The position numbers and the translations under genes were made by a program. 64,000 nucleotides of DNA from Celeribacter litoreus (GTDB lineage Bacteria > Pseudomonadota > Alphaproteobacteria > Rhodobacterales > Rhodobacteraceae): the NCBI RefSeq assembly GCF_020165855.1, contig NZ_JAIUFY010000015.1:129316-193315 (forward strand), read 5' to 3'. Each line of letters starts with the position of its first letter. The stretch's first letter is position 1. Shown piece after piece: positions 9,004 to 18,274 of this stretch. The notes beneath the pieces were generated by a model, which saw only the letters and a program-made list of their open reading frames with translations, was not told the DNA's origin and did not search any database.

Positions 9004-10152
9004 ATGGCCAGCAATAGTGGCGGACCCTGGGGCGGAGGCGGTGGCAATCGCCCGACAGGACCCTCCGGAGGAGACAATCGCGGCGGCAATAATGGAAACA
9101 ACGGACGTCGTCCGGGTGACCAGCCGCAGATCCCTGAAATCGAAGAGATGCTCAACAAGGGCAACGAATATCTCAAGGTTCTGATGGGTGGAAAAGGCGG
9201 CGGCACTGGCCGTCCGAGCGGCCCTGATGGCGGCGAAGGACCGGGCAAGGGCGTGTTCGTGCTTGGCGGTCTGTTGGCCGTTGGCGCGTATTTCTTTGCA
9301 TCCTTCTACACCGTGCAACCGGATGAGCGCGGGGTTGAGACCTTCCTCGGCGCGTATCACCGCACCACTGACGACGGGCCGCACTTTGCATGGTGGCCGT
9401 TCATCCGCGCCGAAGTTGTGCAGACGACGACCGAGCGGACGGAAAACATCGGTGTGGGATCGACCCAATCCGGTCTGATGCTCACCACAGATGAAAACAT
9501 CGTCGACATCGATTTCCAGGTTGTCTGGAACATCAACGATCCTGCGAAATTCCTGTTTAACCTCGCCGATCCGCGGCAGACGGTTCAGGCCGTGTCCGAG
9601 GCCTCCATGCGCGAGATCATCGCAGCGCGTGAACTCGCACCGATCCTCAACCGTGATCGTGAAGAAATCCGCGATCTCGCCGGTGCGTCTATCCAGTCGA
9701 CACTTGATAGCTATGACAGCGGCATCAACATTGTGCGTCTCAACCTCGACAAGGCCGACCCGCCGCGTGAAGTGATTGATGCCTTCCGCGACGTTCAGGC
9801 CGCTGAACAGGAACGCGACCGCTTGCAGCGTCAGGCGGACGCATACGCGAACACGGTTGTCGCTGGCGCACGCGGTTCCGCGGCCCAGATTCTCGAAGAA
9901 GCCGAAGCTTACCGTGCTCAGGTCGTGAACGACGCGGAAGGTCAGGCCAGCCGCTTCTCCGCGGTTTTGACCGAGTATCAAGTCGCTCCGGAAGTGACGC
10001 GCAAACGTCTTTATCTCGAGACTCTCGAAGAGGTCTATGGTGGCCTCGACAAGATCATCCTTGACGAGAATGGCTCCGGTAGCGGGCAGGGCGTTGTGCC
10101 GTATCTGCCGCTCAATGAACTGCGCCGCAATTCGGATCAGGAGGCGAACTGA
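9004..10152 (+). CDS. hflK: HflK, SPFH-domain modulator of FtsH
   Basis: HflK is the larger partner of the inner-membrane HflKC complex that cages the FtsH protease. The 382-residue product has a Gly/Asn/Pro-rich cytoplasmic N-terminus (about 1-80) and one transmembrane helix (about 82-100, VFVLGGLLAVGAYFFASFYT). An SPFH/prohibitin domain follows, starting TVQPDERGVETFLG, and then a coiled-coil region rich in Glu, Arg and Ala. Its stop overlaps the hflC start in a TGATG arrangement, so translation is coupled. A Deg-type protease lies next, so this is a membrane-protein quality-control cluster. Confidence 0.95.
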   Translation: MASNSGGPWGGGGGNRPTGPSGGDNRGGNNGNNGRRPGDQPQIPEIEEMLNKGNEYLKVLMGGKGGGTGRPSGPDGGEGPGKGVFVLGGLLAVGAYFFASFYTVQPDERGVETFLGAYHRTTDDGPHFAWWPFIRAEVVQTTTERTENIGVGSTQSGLMLTTDENIVDIDFQVVWNINDPAKFLFNLADPRQTVQAVSEASMREIIAARELAPILNRDREEIRDLAGASIQSTLDSYDSGINIVRLNLDKADPPREVIDAFRDVQAAEQERDRLQRQADAYANTVVAGARGSAAQILEEAEAYRAQVVNDAEGQASRFSAVLTEYQVAPEVTRKRLYLETLEEVYGGLDKIILDENGSGSGQGVVPYLPLNELRRNSDQEAN

Positions 10153-11027
10153 TGAAAAAACTTCCTATCCTTGCAGGACTTCTGTTCCTTGTCGTGATCG
10201 GCGTTCTCTCTTCGATCTACATTGTCGACGAACGTCAAAAGGCGCTCGTGCTGCAATTCGGTCAGATCAAGGCCGTGAAAGAAGAGCCGGGTCTCGCCTT
10301 TAAATTGCCGGTTATCCAGAACGTGATCTATTATGATGACCGTATTCTGTCGCTGGATACGCCGGAGATCGAGGTTACGCCCTCTGATGACCGTCGTCTC
10401 GTTGTCGACGCCTTTGCGCGCTACCGCATCACCGATGTCGTGCGCTTCCGTCAGGCTGTTGGTGCTGGCGGTATCGCAGTCGCAGAAAGCCGTCTTGCTG
10501 GCTTCATCAACCCGAACATCCGTGCCGTGCTTGGTTCTGACGGTGTGACGTCGAACACGATCCTGTCCTCGGAACGCTCCGCTCTGATGGATCGTATCAC
10601 CGTTGCTTCGAACGCTCAGGCGCAACAGCTTGGTATCGAAGTGGTCGACGTGCGTCTTAAACAGACCAACCTGCCGGATCAGAACCTTGATGCAACCTTT
10701 GACCGTATGCGCGCAGAGCGTGAACGCGAGGCGGCAGACGAACGGGCGCGTGGTGCAGAAGCTGCGCAACGTGTTCGCGCGCAAGCGGATCGTACGGTTG
10801 TCGAGCTTGAATCTGACGCACAGCGTCAGGCGGAGATCACCCGCGGTGAAGCCGACGCTGAGAAAAACCGCATCTTTGCAGAAGCCTACGGTGCCGATCC
10901 GGAGTTCTTTGAATTCTATCGGTCGCTGGACGCCTATCGTGAGGGCTTGAAAGGCTCCAACACGACGATGGTGCTCACGCCGGACAGTGAATTCTTCGAC
11001 TACTTGAAGTCTGACGCTGGCCGCTAA
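10152..11027 (+). CDS. hflC: HflC, SPFH-domain modulator of FtsH
   Basis: HflC pairs with HflK in the periplasm-facing ring around FtsH. The 291-residue protein has an N-terminal membrane anchor (about 4-22), then the SPFH domain beginning IVDERQKALVLQFGQIK. After that comes a long charged coiled-coil region (ERAREADERARGAEAAQ-type heptads) and a C-terminal segment with the FFEFYRSLDAYREGL pattern typical of HflC. It overlaps hflK by one nucleotide and is followed by a strong intrinsic terminator, so hflKC ends as a two-gene unit before deg. Confidence 0.95.
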   Translation: MKKLPILAGLLFLVVIGVLSSIYIVDERQKALVLQFGQIKAVKEEPGLAFKLPVIQNVIYYDDRILSLDTPEIEVTPSDDRRLVVDAFARYRITDVVRFRQAVGAGGIAVAESRLAGFINPNIRAVLGSDGVTSNTILSSERSALMDRITVASNAQAQQLGIEVVDVRLKQTNLPDQNLDATFDRMRAEREREAADERARGAEAAQRVRAQADRTVVELESDAQRQAEITRGEADAEKNRIFAEAYGADPEFFEFYRSLDAYREGLKGSNTTMVLTPDSEFFDYLKSDAGR

Positions 11028-11051
11028 GCGCCAACGAAAGAAACTCATTTG

Positions 11052-11086
11052 AAAGGGCCGGTCGTTGACTGGCCCTTTTTCTTTTG
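11052..11086 (+). terminator. Intrinsic terminator after hflC
   Basis: A 12-bp stem (11052-11063 with 11067-11078, one G-T pair) with a tight 3-nt loop is followed by a run of T with one C. It closes the hflKC transcript, so the downstream protease needs its own promoter. Confidence 0.88.
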
Positions 11087-11149
11087 TGCCTCCGCTGTTT
11101 CATCGGATGCCATTTGTTTCAAAGCGAGTTTTCCCTTTCACTTCCGCGT

Positions 11150-11190
11150 CATGTGAGGGGGCTTTGCGCTTGTCACACCCCCCTCACATG
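11150..11190. promoter_or_regulatory. 12-bp inverted repeat upstream of the Deg protease gene
   Basis: CATGTGAGGGGG (11150-11161) and CCCCCTCACATG (11179-11190) are perfect inverted copies 17 nt apart. No T-run follows, so it is not an intrinsic terminator. A TTGACT (11194-11199), which could be a -35 element, begins 4 nt later, although I see no good -10. The placement suits an operator or a structured 5' leader for the protease gene that starts at 11318. Confidence 0.55.
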
Positions 11191-11317
11191 CTGTTGACTG
11201 AACGCGACTGACATTGAGTTGTGCCTTTTCGTTCCTATTTGTAACCAAAGAGCACACCCGCGCCCCGTCGGCTGCCTTGCCGACCAAAAGGCGCTTCACA
11301 CGGAGGATATCAAACTC

Positions 11318-12790
11318 ATGACACAGGCTCGCGCCGTCACCCTTTCCGCCCGGAGTGTTGATTTTCGTGCGATGGTCGTCGCCCTTTTGGGCGCACTCGC
11401 CGTCATGCTGACCACAGTCGCCGCACAAGCGCGCGCCGCGCCCGAAAGCTTCGCGGATCTCGCGGAAAAGGTCTCTCCTGCCGTGGTGAACATCACGACC
11501 ACCACTGTCGTGGAGGCCTCCACAGATCAGCAACCTGTGGTGCCAGAGGGCTCCCCGTTCGAAGATTTCTTTCGCGACTTCATGGACCGCAACGGCCAAG
11601 GGCCACAGGGGCCGCGTCGCTCGTCCGCGCTTGGCTCCGGTTTTGTGATCTCTGAGGATGGTTACATCGTCACGAACAACCACGTGATTGAAGGGGCCGA
11701 CGAAATTGAAATTGAATTCTTCGAAGGTTTCACCCTTCCGGCCACATTGATCGGGACCGATCCGAAAACCGATGTTGCTGTGCTGAAAGTCGAGAGCGAC
11801 ACCCCGCTCAAGTTTGTCGCCTTCGGTGACAGCGACGAGATGCGCATCGGCGATTGGGTGATGGCAATGGGGAACCCGCTTGGTCAGGGCTTCTCTGTGT
11901 CTGCCGGTATCGTGTCGCAACGCGGCCGCGCCCTCTCTGGTGCCTATGACGATTACATCCAGACTGACGCAGCCATCAACCGTGGTAACTCCGGTGGCCC
12001 GCTCTTCAATATGGACGGCGAAGTCATTGGCGTGAACACCGCGATCCTGTCACCAAACGGCGGCTCAATCGGCATCGGGTTCTCGATGGCCTCGAACGTT
12101 GTGTCGAAAGTTGTAGGACAGCTCAAGGAATTCGGCGAAACCCGCCGCGGTTGGCTCGGCGTGCGCATTCAGGATGTCACCGATGATGTGGCTGAGGCAA
12201 TGGGCCTCGACGCAGCAAAAGGTGCGCTGGTCACAGATGTACCTGATGGTCCGTCCAAGGACGCCGGGATCGAGAGCGGTGACGTCATCCTCTCGTTCGA
12301 CGGCACCGAAGTGACCGACACCCGTTCGCTTGTGCGCACCGTTGGTGAAACCGAGGTCGGCAAAGCGGTGCGCGTCATTGTGTTCCGTGACGGCAAGACA
12401 CAAACTCTCATGGTGACGCTCGGTCGTCGCGAAGAGGCGGAAAACGTGGCCTTCCCGACGGAAGACGCTCCGATGGACGCAATGCCGCAAACCCGCGAAC
12501 TGATGGGGCTGACGCTCCAGCCGCTTGATGATGCGCTTCGTGAACAACTTGGCGTCTCTGCAGCGATGGACGGCTTGGCCGTCGTTGAAGTGGACGAAAC
12601 CTCCGAAGCCTTCATGAAAGGCCTGCGCGCAGGTGACGTGATCACCGAAGCCGGGCAACAGCCGGTCGCAGACGTTTCCGATCTCGAAGCGCGCATTGCT
12701 GAGGCGCAAGAGGCCGGTCGCAAGACAGTTCTGTTGCTCGTACGTCGCGCAGGTGAACCAAGGTTCGTCGCGCTCGGCGTCGCCGAGTAA
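11318..12790 (+). CDS. Do/DegP-type periplasmic serine endoprotease
   Basis: This secreted quality-control protease degrades misfolded envelope proteins. The 490-residue product has an N-terminal signal sequence (hydrophobic core about 18-36, likely cleaved in the AQARAAP region). The trypsin-like domain carries the triad H122 (TNNHVIEG), D152 (KTDVAVLKV) and S225 (NRGNSGGPLF). Two PDZ domains follow, about 260-350 and 390-480. A Q-linker-like loop near residues 85-102 is rich in Gly and Arg. I choose ATG 11318 because a GGAGG lies upstream and the signal peptide follows; a longer frame from 11219 is unlikely. Its position behind hflKC is typical of alphaproteobacteria. Confidence 0.93.
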   Translation: MTQARAVTLSARSVDFRAMVVALLGALAVMLTTVAAQARAAPESFADLAEKVSPAVVNITTTTVVEASTDQQPVVPEGSPFEDFFRDFMDRNGQGPQGPRRSSALGSGFVISEDGYIVTNNHVIEGADEIEIEFFEGFTLPATLIGTDPKTDVAVLKVESDTPLKFVAFGDSDEMRIGDWVMAMGNPLGQGFSVSAGIVSQRGRALSGAYDDYIQTDAAINRGNSGGPLFNMDGEVIGVNTAILSPNGGSIGIGFSMASNVVSKVVGQLKEFGETRRGWLGVRIQDVTDDVAEAMGLDAAKGALVTDVPDGPSKDAGIESGDVILSFDGTEVTDTRSLVRTVGETEVGKAVRVIVFRDGKTQTLMVTLGRREEAENVAFPTEDAPMDAMPQTRELMGLTLQPLDDALREQLGVSAAMDGLAVVEVDETSEAFMKGLRAGDVITEAGQQPVADVSDLEARIAEAQEAGRKTVLLLVRRAGEPRFVALGVAE

Positions 12791-12810
12791 TGTGACTTTA
12801 AGAACGCTAA

Positions 12811-13320
<510 letters not shown>

Positions 13321-13321
13321 G

Positions 13322-14035
13322 ATGAAGGCGCTGGTTGCTGCATGTGTGCTGGCGGCCAGCCCTCTAGCCGCGGCCGAGATCGTTTCTGCGACCTATGAAG
13401 AGCCGACTTCCGTCTACGGACATGGTGCGATCGCGAACGGCGAGTACGCGCGTTTGAAAGTGACTCTGGATGACGGGCGCTCTTTGTCAGCGTCTTTCAA
13501 GAAAAGCGTCTTTGAGGACACCGCCCCGCGCCTGCACGATTTTGACGGCGACGGCGCGCCCGAGATTGTCACCGTCGTGAGTGGTTTCAACACGGGCGCT
13601 TGGGTGCAGGTCTGGACACTGGATTTTGAGGATCGTCTGGTTCCAGCCAGAGCTTCCGCGCCGATCGGACAGCGGCACAGATGGCTGTCCATTGCCGGGA
13701 TCGCGGATTTTGACGGGGATGGCATCGATGAGATCGCCTATGTTGATCGTCCGCATCTCGCCAAAACTTTGCTCCTGATGCCCGTCGCTTTGGGGGAAGA
13801 AGGCATGCTGGTTCCTACTGCCCGTCTTGAAGGGCTTACCAACCATCACCTCGGTGCCCCCGAGATCGAGGGTGGAGTAAGAACCTGTAAAGGTGACGCA
13901 CCCGTCATTCTGACTGCGGACACCAACTGGCAAAACATTTTGGAAACCCGCTGGCAAAACGGGGCTCTCGTCACAAAAACGTTGGCAACGTATGAAGGCG
14001 CGGCCTCTTTCTTGCCATTCTTGACCTGTTCCTAG
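13322..14035 (+). CDS. Secreted FG-GAP/VCBS-like repeat protein
   Basis: This 237-residue protein begins with a signal peptide (MKALVAACVLAASPLAAAE). It contains two calcium-binding-like FG-GAP/VCBS loops, LHDFDGDGAPEIVTVVSG (about residues 72-89) and IADFDGDGIDEIAYVD (about 128-143), the repeat found in beta-propeller surface proteins. Only two to three repeats are visible, so it is shorter than a complete seven-bladed propeller. Two cysteines lie near the C-terminus. It is probably periplasmic. It begins one base after the ferredoxin stop and is probably co-transcribed with it, but a shared role is not evident. Confidence 0.75.
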   Translation: MKALVAACVLAASPLAAAEIVSATYEEPTSVYGHGAIANGEYARLKVTLDDGRSLSASFKKSVFEDTAPRLHDFDGDGAPEIVTVVSGFNTGAWVQVWTLDFEDRLVPARASAPIGQRHRWLSIAGIADFDGDGIDEIAYVDRPHLAKTLLLMPVALGEEGMLVPTARLEGLTNHHLGAPEIEGGVRTCKGDAPVILTADTNWQNILETRWQNGALVTKTLATYEGAASFLPFLTCS

Positions 14036-14045
14036 GAGCTAGAAG

Positions 14046-14105
14046 GAGGGGCGCTGCCCCTCTGGCCTTAGGCCATTCACCCCGGGATATTTTTCGACAA
14101 AAGAA
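14046..14105 (+). repeat. Palindromic intergenic repeat, copy 1
   Basis: Two adjacent hairpins, GAGGGGC-GCT-GCCCCTC (14046-14062) and TGGCC-TTA-GGCCA (14063-14075), are followed by the 28-nt segment at 14078-14105, which contains CCCGGGATATTT and ACAAAAGAA. The segment recurs inverted at 14247-14275 with about 90% identity. I recognise a similar GC hairpin followed by CCCGGGATATTT as an abundant dispersed intergenic element of roseobacter genomes. That recognition is from memory and not searched. Confidence 0.65.
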
Positions 14106-14246
14106 TGCCTGCCGCTTGGGCACGACCGAATGTCCCTCTGCCCCGAAAACCGGAACAGAGGGTTTCTTCCGTCACGGTCATCGGCGTTCCCGCCTGTACC
14201 GTGCTTCGATCATTCCGTATTTCGATTAACGTGTTCCTAACGCGCC

Positions 14247-14290
14247 TTCTTTTGTCCAGAAATATCCCGGGGGTGCGGGGCTGGCCCCCG
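14247..14290 (-). repeat. Palindromic intergenic repeat, copy 2 (inverted)
   Basis: Positions 14247-14275 are the reverse complement of copy 1's conserved segment, with a few differences. The outward-facing GC-rich hairpin follows at about 14275-14290 (GCGGGGC / GCCCCCG). The two copies therefore face each other with hairpins on the outside, separated by 141 nt. Confidence 0.65.
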
Positions 14291-14453
14291 TGCGTCGCGC
14301 GTTCAAGTTTCGGAGCGAAATTGAAAAAGGCGCGCCGTTCGAGCGCGCCTCTATGCATATCGCGATAGAGCATGAGATTCTGAACCCGGCGGCCTTTCGA
14401 GCCTGAACTGCTTTTCGCGCGTTGGTTATCGCATGCGTAAGGTTAACATCCGA

Positions 14454-14885
14454 TTAAGTTGCGCCTCGGAATAGCGAGGCGGCAGCGACGCAGTTGAGGC
14501 CAAGAGCCGTGAAAATCGCAATGAGTTGCAGATCGTGATCGATGACGGCAGTTGCGACAGGAGCCGCACAGTCCATTGTTGCGAGGAAATACGCAAATAT
14601 CGCCCCAAGCCAGCTGAAGCCATAAAGCACGCTTTCAATCCGCGTCCAGGGTCTATGAAATCGCGCAATCCTCAGTGCCATGGGAAGAGCAAAGATGACC
14701 AGGGCGAATATCATCGCATCGTCATCACCGCCCGAGCTCATGAGAACGGAACAGTAGGACGCGGGATTCACCCGGCCAGCGATGAAGCCGGTCCCGTCCA
14801 ATGGCCAGAGGATTGTATTGGCGACGACAATTGCAAGACTGCCGCAGTAGAGCAGCGAGAGGCGGGGCACGCCCCTCCTGCCCAT
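14454..14885 (-). CDS. Hypothetical four-helix membrane protein coupled to purD
   Basis: This 143-residue protein has a basic N-terminus and about four hydrophobic segments (about 8-27, 53-72, 85-103 and 117-137). I do not recognise a family. The ATG overlaps the purD stop by one base (TAATG), which implies translational coupling to purD, so it probably has the same expression, but no link to purine synthesis can be read from the sequence. A second-helix region with the SGGDDDAM acidic patch may face the periplasm or cytoplasm. Confidence 0.65.
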   Translation of the reverse strand: MGRRGVPRLSLLYCGSLAIVVANTILWPLDGTGFIAGRVNPASYCSVLMSSGGDDDAMIFALVIFALPMALRIARFHRPWTRIESVLYGFSWLGAIFAYFLATMDCAAPVATAVIDHDLQLIAIFTALGLNCVAAASLFRGAT

Positions 14886-16147
14886 TACAGCGCGCGCCAG
14901 CCGATGTCTGACCGATTGAAGCCTTCGGGCCAGTCAATTTGGTCGATCATGGCATAGGCACGGTCACGGGCTTCCTGAAGGCTATCGCCGCGTGCGGTGA
15001 CGTTCAGAACACGTCCGCCAACGGCGACGATTTGGCCGTCTTTCTCGGCGGTGCCTGCGTGGAACACCATGTTCTTACTGTCTTCCGGAAGGGCGTCGAG
15101 GCCGCGGATGGCGGAGCCTTTTTCATAGGCGCCAGGATAACCGTTTGCGGCCATCACCACGGTCATGGCGTGATCGTCGGCCCAGTTGACCTGCGCCTGA
15201 TCGAGCGTGCCATCAGCCGTGGCGAGCATCAGGTCGAGCGCCTGCGCGCCGAGGCGCATCATCAGCACCTGACATTCCGGATCGCCGAAGCGACAGTTGT
15301 ATTCCACGAGGCGCGGTTGGCCGTCCTTGATCATGAAGCCAGCATAGAGCACCCCCTGATAGGGCATCCCGCGTTTTGCCATTTCCGCGACCGTTGGTTT
15401 TACGATTTCGTCCATGGCTTTCTGGACCACGCTGTCGGTCATCACAGGGGCGGGAGAGTAGGCGCCCATGCCGCCGGTGTTGAGGCCGGTGTCGCCATCG
15501 CCCACGCGTTTGTGGTCTTGCGCGGTGCCGACTGGCAGCACGTTTTCGCCGTCGCAGAGAATGAACCAGGAGGCTTCTTCACCGTCCATGAATTCTTCGA
15601 TCACGACTTCTGCACCTGCCGCGCCGAACTCACCGCCGAACATGTCGTCGATGGCGGCGAGGGCGGTGTCGAGGTCCATGGCAACGATCACGCCTTTACC
15701 TGCGGCGAGGCCATCGGCTTTCACCACAATCGGGGCACCCTGTTCGCGGATGTAAGCTTTCGCGGCCTCGGGATCGGTGAAGTGGGCGTATCCGGCAGTC
15801 GGTGCGCCGGAGGCGTCGCAGATTTCTTTGGTAAAGCTTTTCGAGGCTTCGAGTTGGGCGGCCGCTTTGGACGGGCCAAAGGTCAGAACGCCAGCGGCAC
15901 GCAGATCGTCGGCAACACCGGCGGCGAGCGGGGCTTCCGGCCCGATGATCACAAAGTCGATCGCGTTTTCTTCGACGAAGGACACGACCGTCGCACCGTC
16001 ATTGATGTCAAAGGTGGCGCATTCTGCGATGGCCGCGATCCCGGCGTTGCCCGGCGCGACGATGAGTTTGTCGCATTTGGGGTTTTGCATCACGGCCCAT
16101 GCCAGAGCATGTTCACGTCCGCCGCTGCCGAGGATCAGAATATTCAT
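14885..16147 (-). CDS. purD: Phosphoribosylamine-glycine ligase
   Basis: PurD (GAR synthetase) joins phosphoribosylamine and glycine with ATP, the second step of purine synthesis. The 420-residue product begins MNILILGSGGREHALAWA. It has the ATP-grasp features APTAGYAHF, VVKADGLAAGKGVIVA and EEFMDGEEASWF. The metal-binding signatures RFGDPECQ and LNTGGMGAYSPAP are also present. An in-frame TTG three bases upstream of the ATG is less likely as the start. A GGGAGAG site lies 5-6 nt from the ATG. The gene is divergent from xseA across about 75 nt and is coupled to the membrane protein downstream. Confidence 0.97.
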   Translation of the reverse strand: MNILILGSGGREHALAWAVMQNPKCDKLIVAPGNAGIAAIAECATFDINDGATVVSFVEENAIDFVIIGPEAPLAAGVADDLRAAGVLTFGPSKAAAQLEASKSFTKEICDASGAPTAGYAHFTDPEAAKAYIREQGAPIVVKADGLAAGKGVIVAMDLDTALAAIDDMFGGEFGAAGAEVVIEEFMDGEEASWFILCDGENVLPVGTAQDHKRVGDGDTGLNTGGMGAYSPAPVMTDSVVQKAMDEIVKPTVAEMAKRGMPYQGVLYAGFMIKDGQPRLVEYNCRFGDPECQVLMMRLGAQALDLMLATADGTLDQAQVNWADDHAMTVVMAANGYPGAYEKGSAIRGLDALPEDSKNMVFHAGTAEKDGQIVAVGGRVLNVTARGDSLQEARDRAYAMIDQIDWPEGFNRSDIGWRAL

Positions 16148-16223
16148 CAAAGCTCTCCCGCTTCACCTTTGCTTGCGGGCGTTCTAAGGTCACTTCGACT
16201 TTGACACAAGCACGAGCAGGATA

Positions 16224-17816
16224 ATGTCGGAACTCTTCGAGGATGATGAGCCACAGGGTAGCTCCAACGCGCCGGAATTTTCCGTGTCCGATCTCACTGG
16301 ATCCATCAAGCGCACGCTTGAAGGGGCCTTCGGTCGTGTGCGTGTGCGTGGGGAGATCGGGCGTGTGATGCATGCGCGCTCAGGTCACTATTACTATGAC
16401 CTGAAGGACGACAAGAACGTCATCGCCTGCAACACGTGGAAGGGGCAGGCCTCCAAGCTTTCCGTGCAACCGGAAGAAGGCATGGAGGTGATTGTCACGG
16501 GCCGTTTGTCCACCTTTGGTCCACAGTCGAAATACAACCTCAATGTCGACGAGATCGAGGTCGCGGGCGCGGGCGCGCTCATGGCGATGTTGGAGAAGCG
16601 CAAAAAGGCGCTCGCGGCAGAGGGGCTCTTTGATGCGGGGCGCAAAAGGCAGATTCCGTGGCTGCCGGAGGTGATCGGGGTCGTGACATCGCCCTCGGGC
16701 GCTGTGATCCGCGATATCTTGCATCGTTTGCGGGACCGTTTCCCGCGTCATGTGCTGTTGTGGCCGGTCGCTGTTCAGGGCCAGAATTGTGCGGCTGAGG
16801 TCGCTGCGGGGATCAAAGGATTCAACGCCCTTCCCAAGGGCGGGCCAATCCCGCGACCCGACCTGATCATCGTCGCCCGTGGTGGCGGCTCGGTTGAAGA
16901 CTTGTGGGGGTTCAACGAGGAGATCGTCGTGCGGGCAGCTGCGGCGTCTGACATCCCGCTGATTTCCGCAGTCGGGCACGAAACAGATACGACGCTCATT
17001 GACTTCGCATCTGACCGACGCGCGCCGACACCCACGGCTGCGGCCGAGATGGCGGTGCCTGTGCGGCGCGAGCTTTGGGTCACAATTCAGGATATGCGTG
17101 CGCGGATCGATCGGGCTCTATCCGGTCGCATGGATCAACGTAGGCAGCGCCTGACGGACCTGTCTCGTGCGTTGCCCCGTCCCGAGCAACTTTTGGACGG
17201 GCCGCGTCAGCGTGTCGATCAGGCTGACGCCCGACTGAACCAAGCGTTGATCAACGGTGTGCGGAATCGGAGGCTTCACCTCTCGGAGGCGGCATCTGTG
17301 CTGCGTCCAACACTTCTACGAGACCGGATCGGGCGCGGGCGGGAACGGATTTCGATGGTGTCCGACCGTCTGCCTTCCGCCCTGTCTCGCGGCACCGCTG
17401 AGAAGCGGCGCGATCTTGACAAGCTGTCCAGACGCCTTGCGCCTGAGCGTGTATCGCGCGGGGTCGCGCAATCGCGCGAGCGGCTCGACGCCCTAACCGC
17501 GCGGTTGTCCCGCGCTGCTCTCACACAGCAGGAACGTCGGACGGCGGCGCTCGAACGCAGTGCGGGGATGTTGGAGGCGATGTCGTACCGTAAGACGCTC
17601 GAACGCGGTTATGCTGTCGTGCATGACGCGGCGGGTGGCATCGTGACCTCTGTCGAGGGCGCGGCGTCAATCCACCGGATTGAGTTCAAGGACGGCGACG
17701 TTCAAATGAGCGGGGGCGTGGCTCTGCCAAAAGGCGCGGTGAAACCCAAGAAGGCAAAGTCACAAAAAACGGCCGCGCCAAAAGACAGCGGATCGGGGCA
17801 GGGCAGTCTCTTCTAA
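16224..17816 (+). CDS. xseA: Exodeoxyribonuclease VII large subunit
   Basis: XseA is the catalytic subunit of a bidirectional single-strand DNA exonuclease. The 530-residue protein has an N-terminal OB fold (about 18-115; VRVRGEIGRVMHARSGHYYY) and a nuclease domain with GVVTSPSGAVIRDI, IVARGGGSVEDLWGFN and the catalytic-region SAVGHETDTTLIDFASDRRAPTPTAAAE. A long arginine-rich coiled-coil segment follows. The C-terminus is an extra lysine-rich tail (KPKKAKSQKTAAPK), making it longer than the roughly 455 residues of E. coli XseA. xseB is not in the window. Divergent from purD. Confidence 0.95.
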   Translation: MSELFEDDEPQGSSNAPEFSVSDLTGSIKRTLEGAFGRVRVRGEIGRVMHARSGHYYYDLKDDKNVIACNTWKGQASKLSVQPEEGMEVIVTGRLSTFGPQSKYNLNVDEIEVAGAGALMAMLEKRKKALAAEGLFDAGRKRQIPWLPEVIGVVTSPSGAVIRDILHRLRDRFPRHVLLWPVAVQGQNCAAEVAAGIKGFNALPKGGPIPRPDLIIVARGGGSVEDLWGFNEEIVVRAAAASDIPLISAVGHETDTTLIDFASDRRAPTPTAAAEMAVPVRRELWVTIQDMRARIDRALSGRMDQRRQRLTDLSRALPRPEQLLDGPRQRVDQADARLNQALINGVRNRRLHLSEAASVLRPTLLRDRIGRGRERISMVSDRLPSALSRGTAEKRRDLDKLSRRLAPERVSRGVAQSRERLDALTARLSRAALTQQERRTAALERSAGMLEAMSYRKTLERGYAVVHDAAGGIVTSVEGAASIHRIEFKDGDVQMSGGVALPKGAVKPKKAKSQKTAAPKDSGSGQGSLF

Positions 17817-17826
17817 GAGGGTCTGG

Positions 17827-18216
17827 TTAGACGCCGACATACGGTCCGGTACAGCTCAGAGGGCCTTCAGAGGCCCAAGCTTCATAGAGCTCCGTGCCGC
17901 TGTCGCCTTGGAACACAGCACGGAGTTTGTCTTCTTCGACAAAGAACTGCCAGCACTGCGGCGTCATGCCATCTTCGTAGAGGAAGCAGATGTTGTCTTC
18001 CCGCTCGAACCAGACGCCTTCGCGGCAGGTGTCCTGATCAAAGGCCCAGCGAACGCGCTGTCCGGGGAGATACTGCTCTGCGCCGTATGGCTCTCCGTTT
18101 TCGGCAAATGTGAGCGTCTTTCCCGTCGCATAGTCGTCAAATTCTTCGCCCGAGAGGGGGGCGGAGACCAGTGGCGTGGCGAACAAGCACAGGGCGGATA
18201 TCAGAGCGGTCTTCAT
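17827..18216 (-). CDS. Secreted hypothetical protein
   Basis: This protein of about 129 residues has a signal peptide (MKTALISALCLFATPLVSAP), so it is probably periplasmic. The mature part has an EFDDYATGKTLTF motif, aromatic residues and five cysteines, and a conserved-looking GEPYGAEQYLPG segment. I recall similar small proteins in Rhodobacteraceae but know no function. A tandem ATG 3 nt upstream (18219) is equally possible. It converges with xseA with a 10-nt gap. Directly upstream lies the AlkB-like gene's 3' end, 58 nt away, on the same strand, so the two may share a transcript. Confidence 0.7.
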   Translation of the reverse strand: MKTALISALCLFATPLVSAPLSGEEFDDYATGKTLTFAENGEPYGAEQYLPGQRVRWAFDQDTCREGVWFEREDNICFLYEDGMTPQCWQFFVEEDKLRAVFQGDSGTELYEAWASEGPLSCTGPYVGV

Positions 18217-18274
18217 CATGCGCGCACCATGTCATTTTCGAGTGAGTCGCTCCACTCACAATCTTAAGATTTGG

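Larger units (their letters stand above)
14036..14453. other. 418-nt intergenic region with inverted repeat elements, no gene seen
   Basis: This is the longest gene-free stretch in the window. It lies between convergent genes. It holds two inverted copies of a palindromic element (annotated separately) and about 140 nt between them with no persuasive coding signal. An open frame on the minus strand (14077-14373) spans both repeat copies and has no conserved features, so I do not call it a gene. Confidence 0.7.

Noticed and set aside
14077-14373. 98-codon minus-strand frame across both repeat copies
   Set aside because: It is built from the repeat elements and the spacer and has no conserved features.
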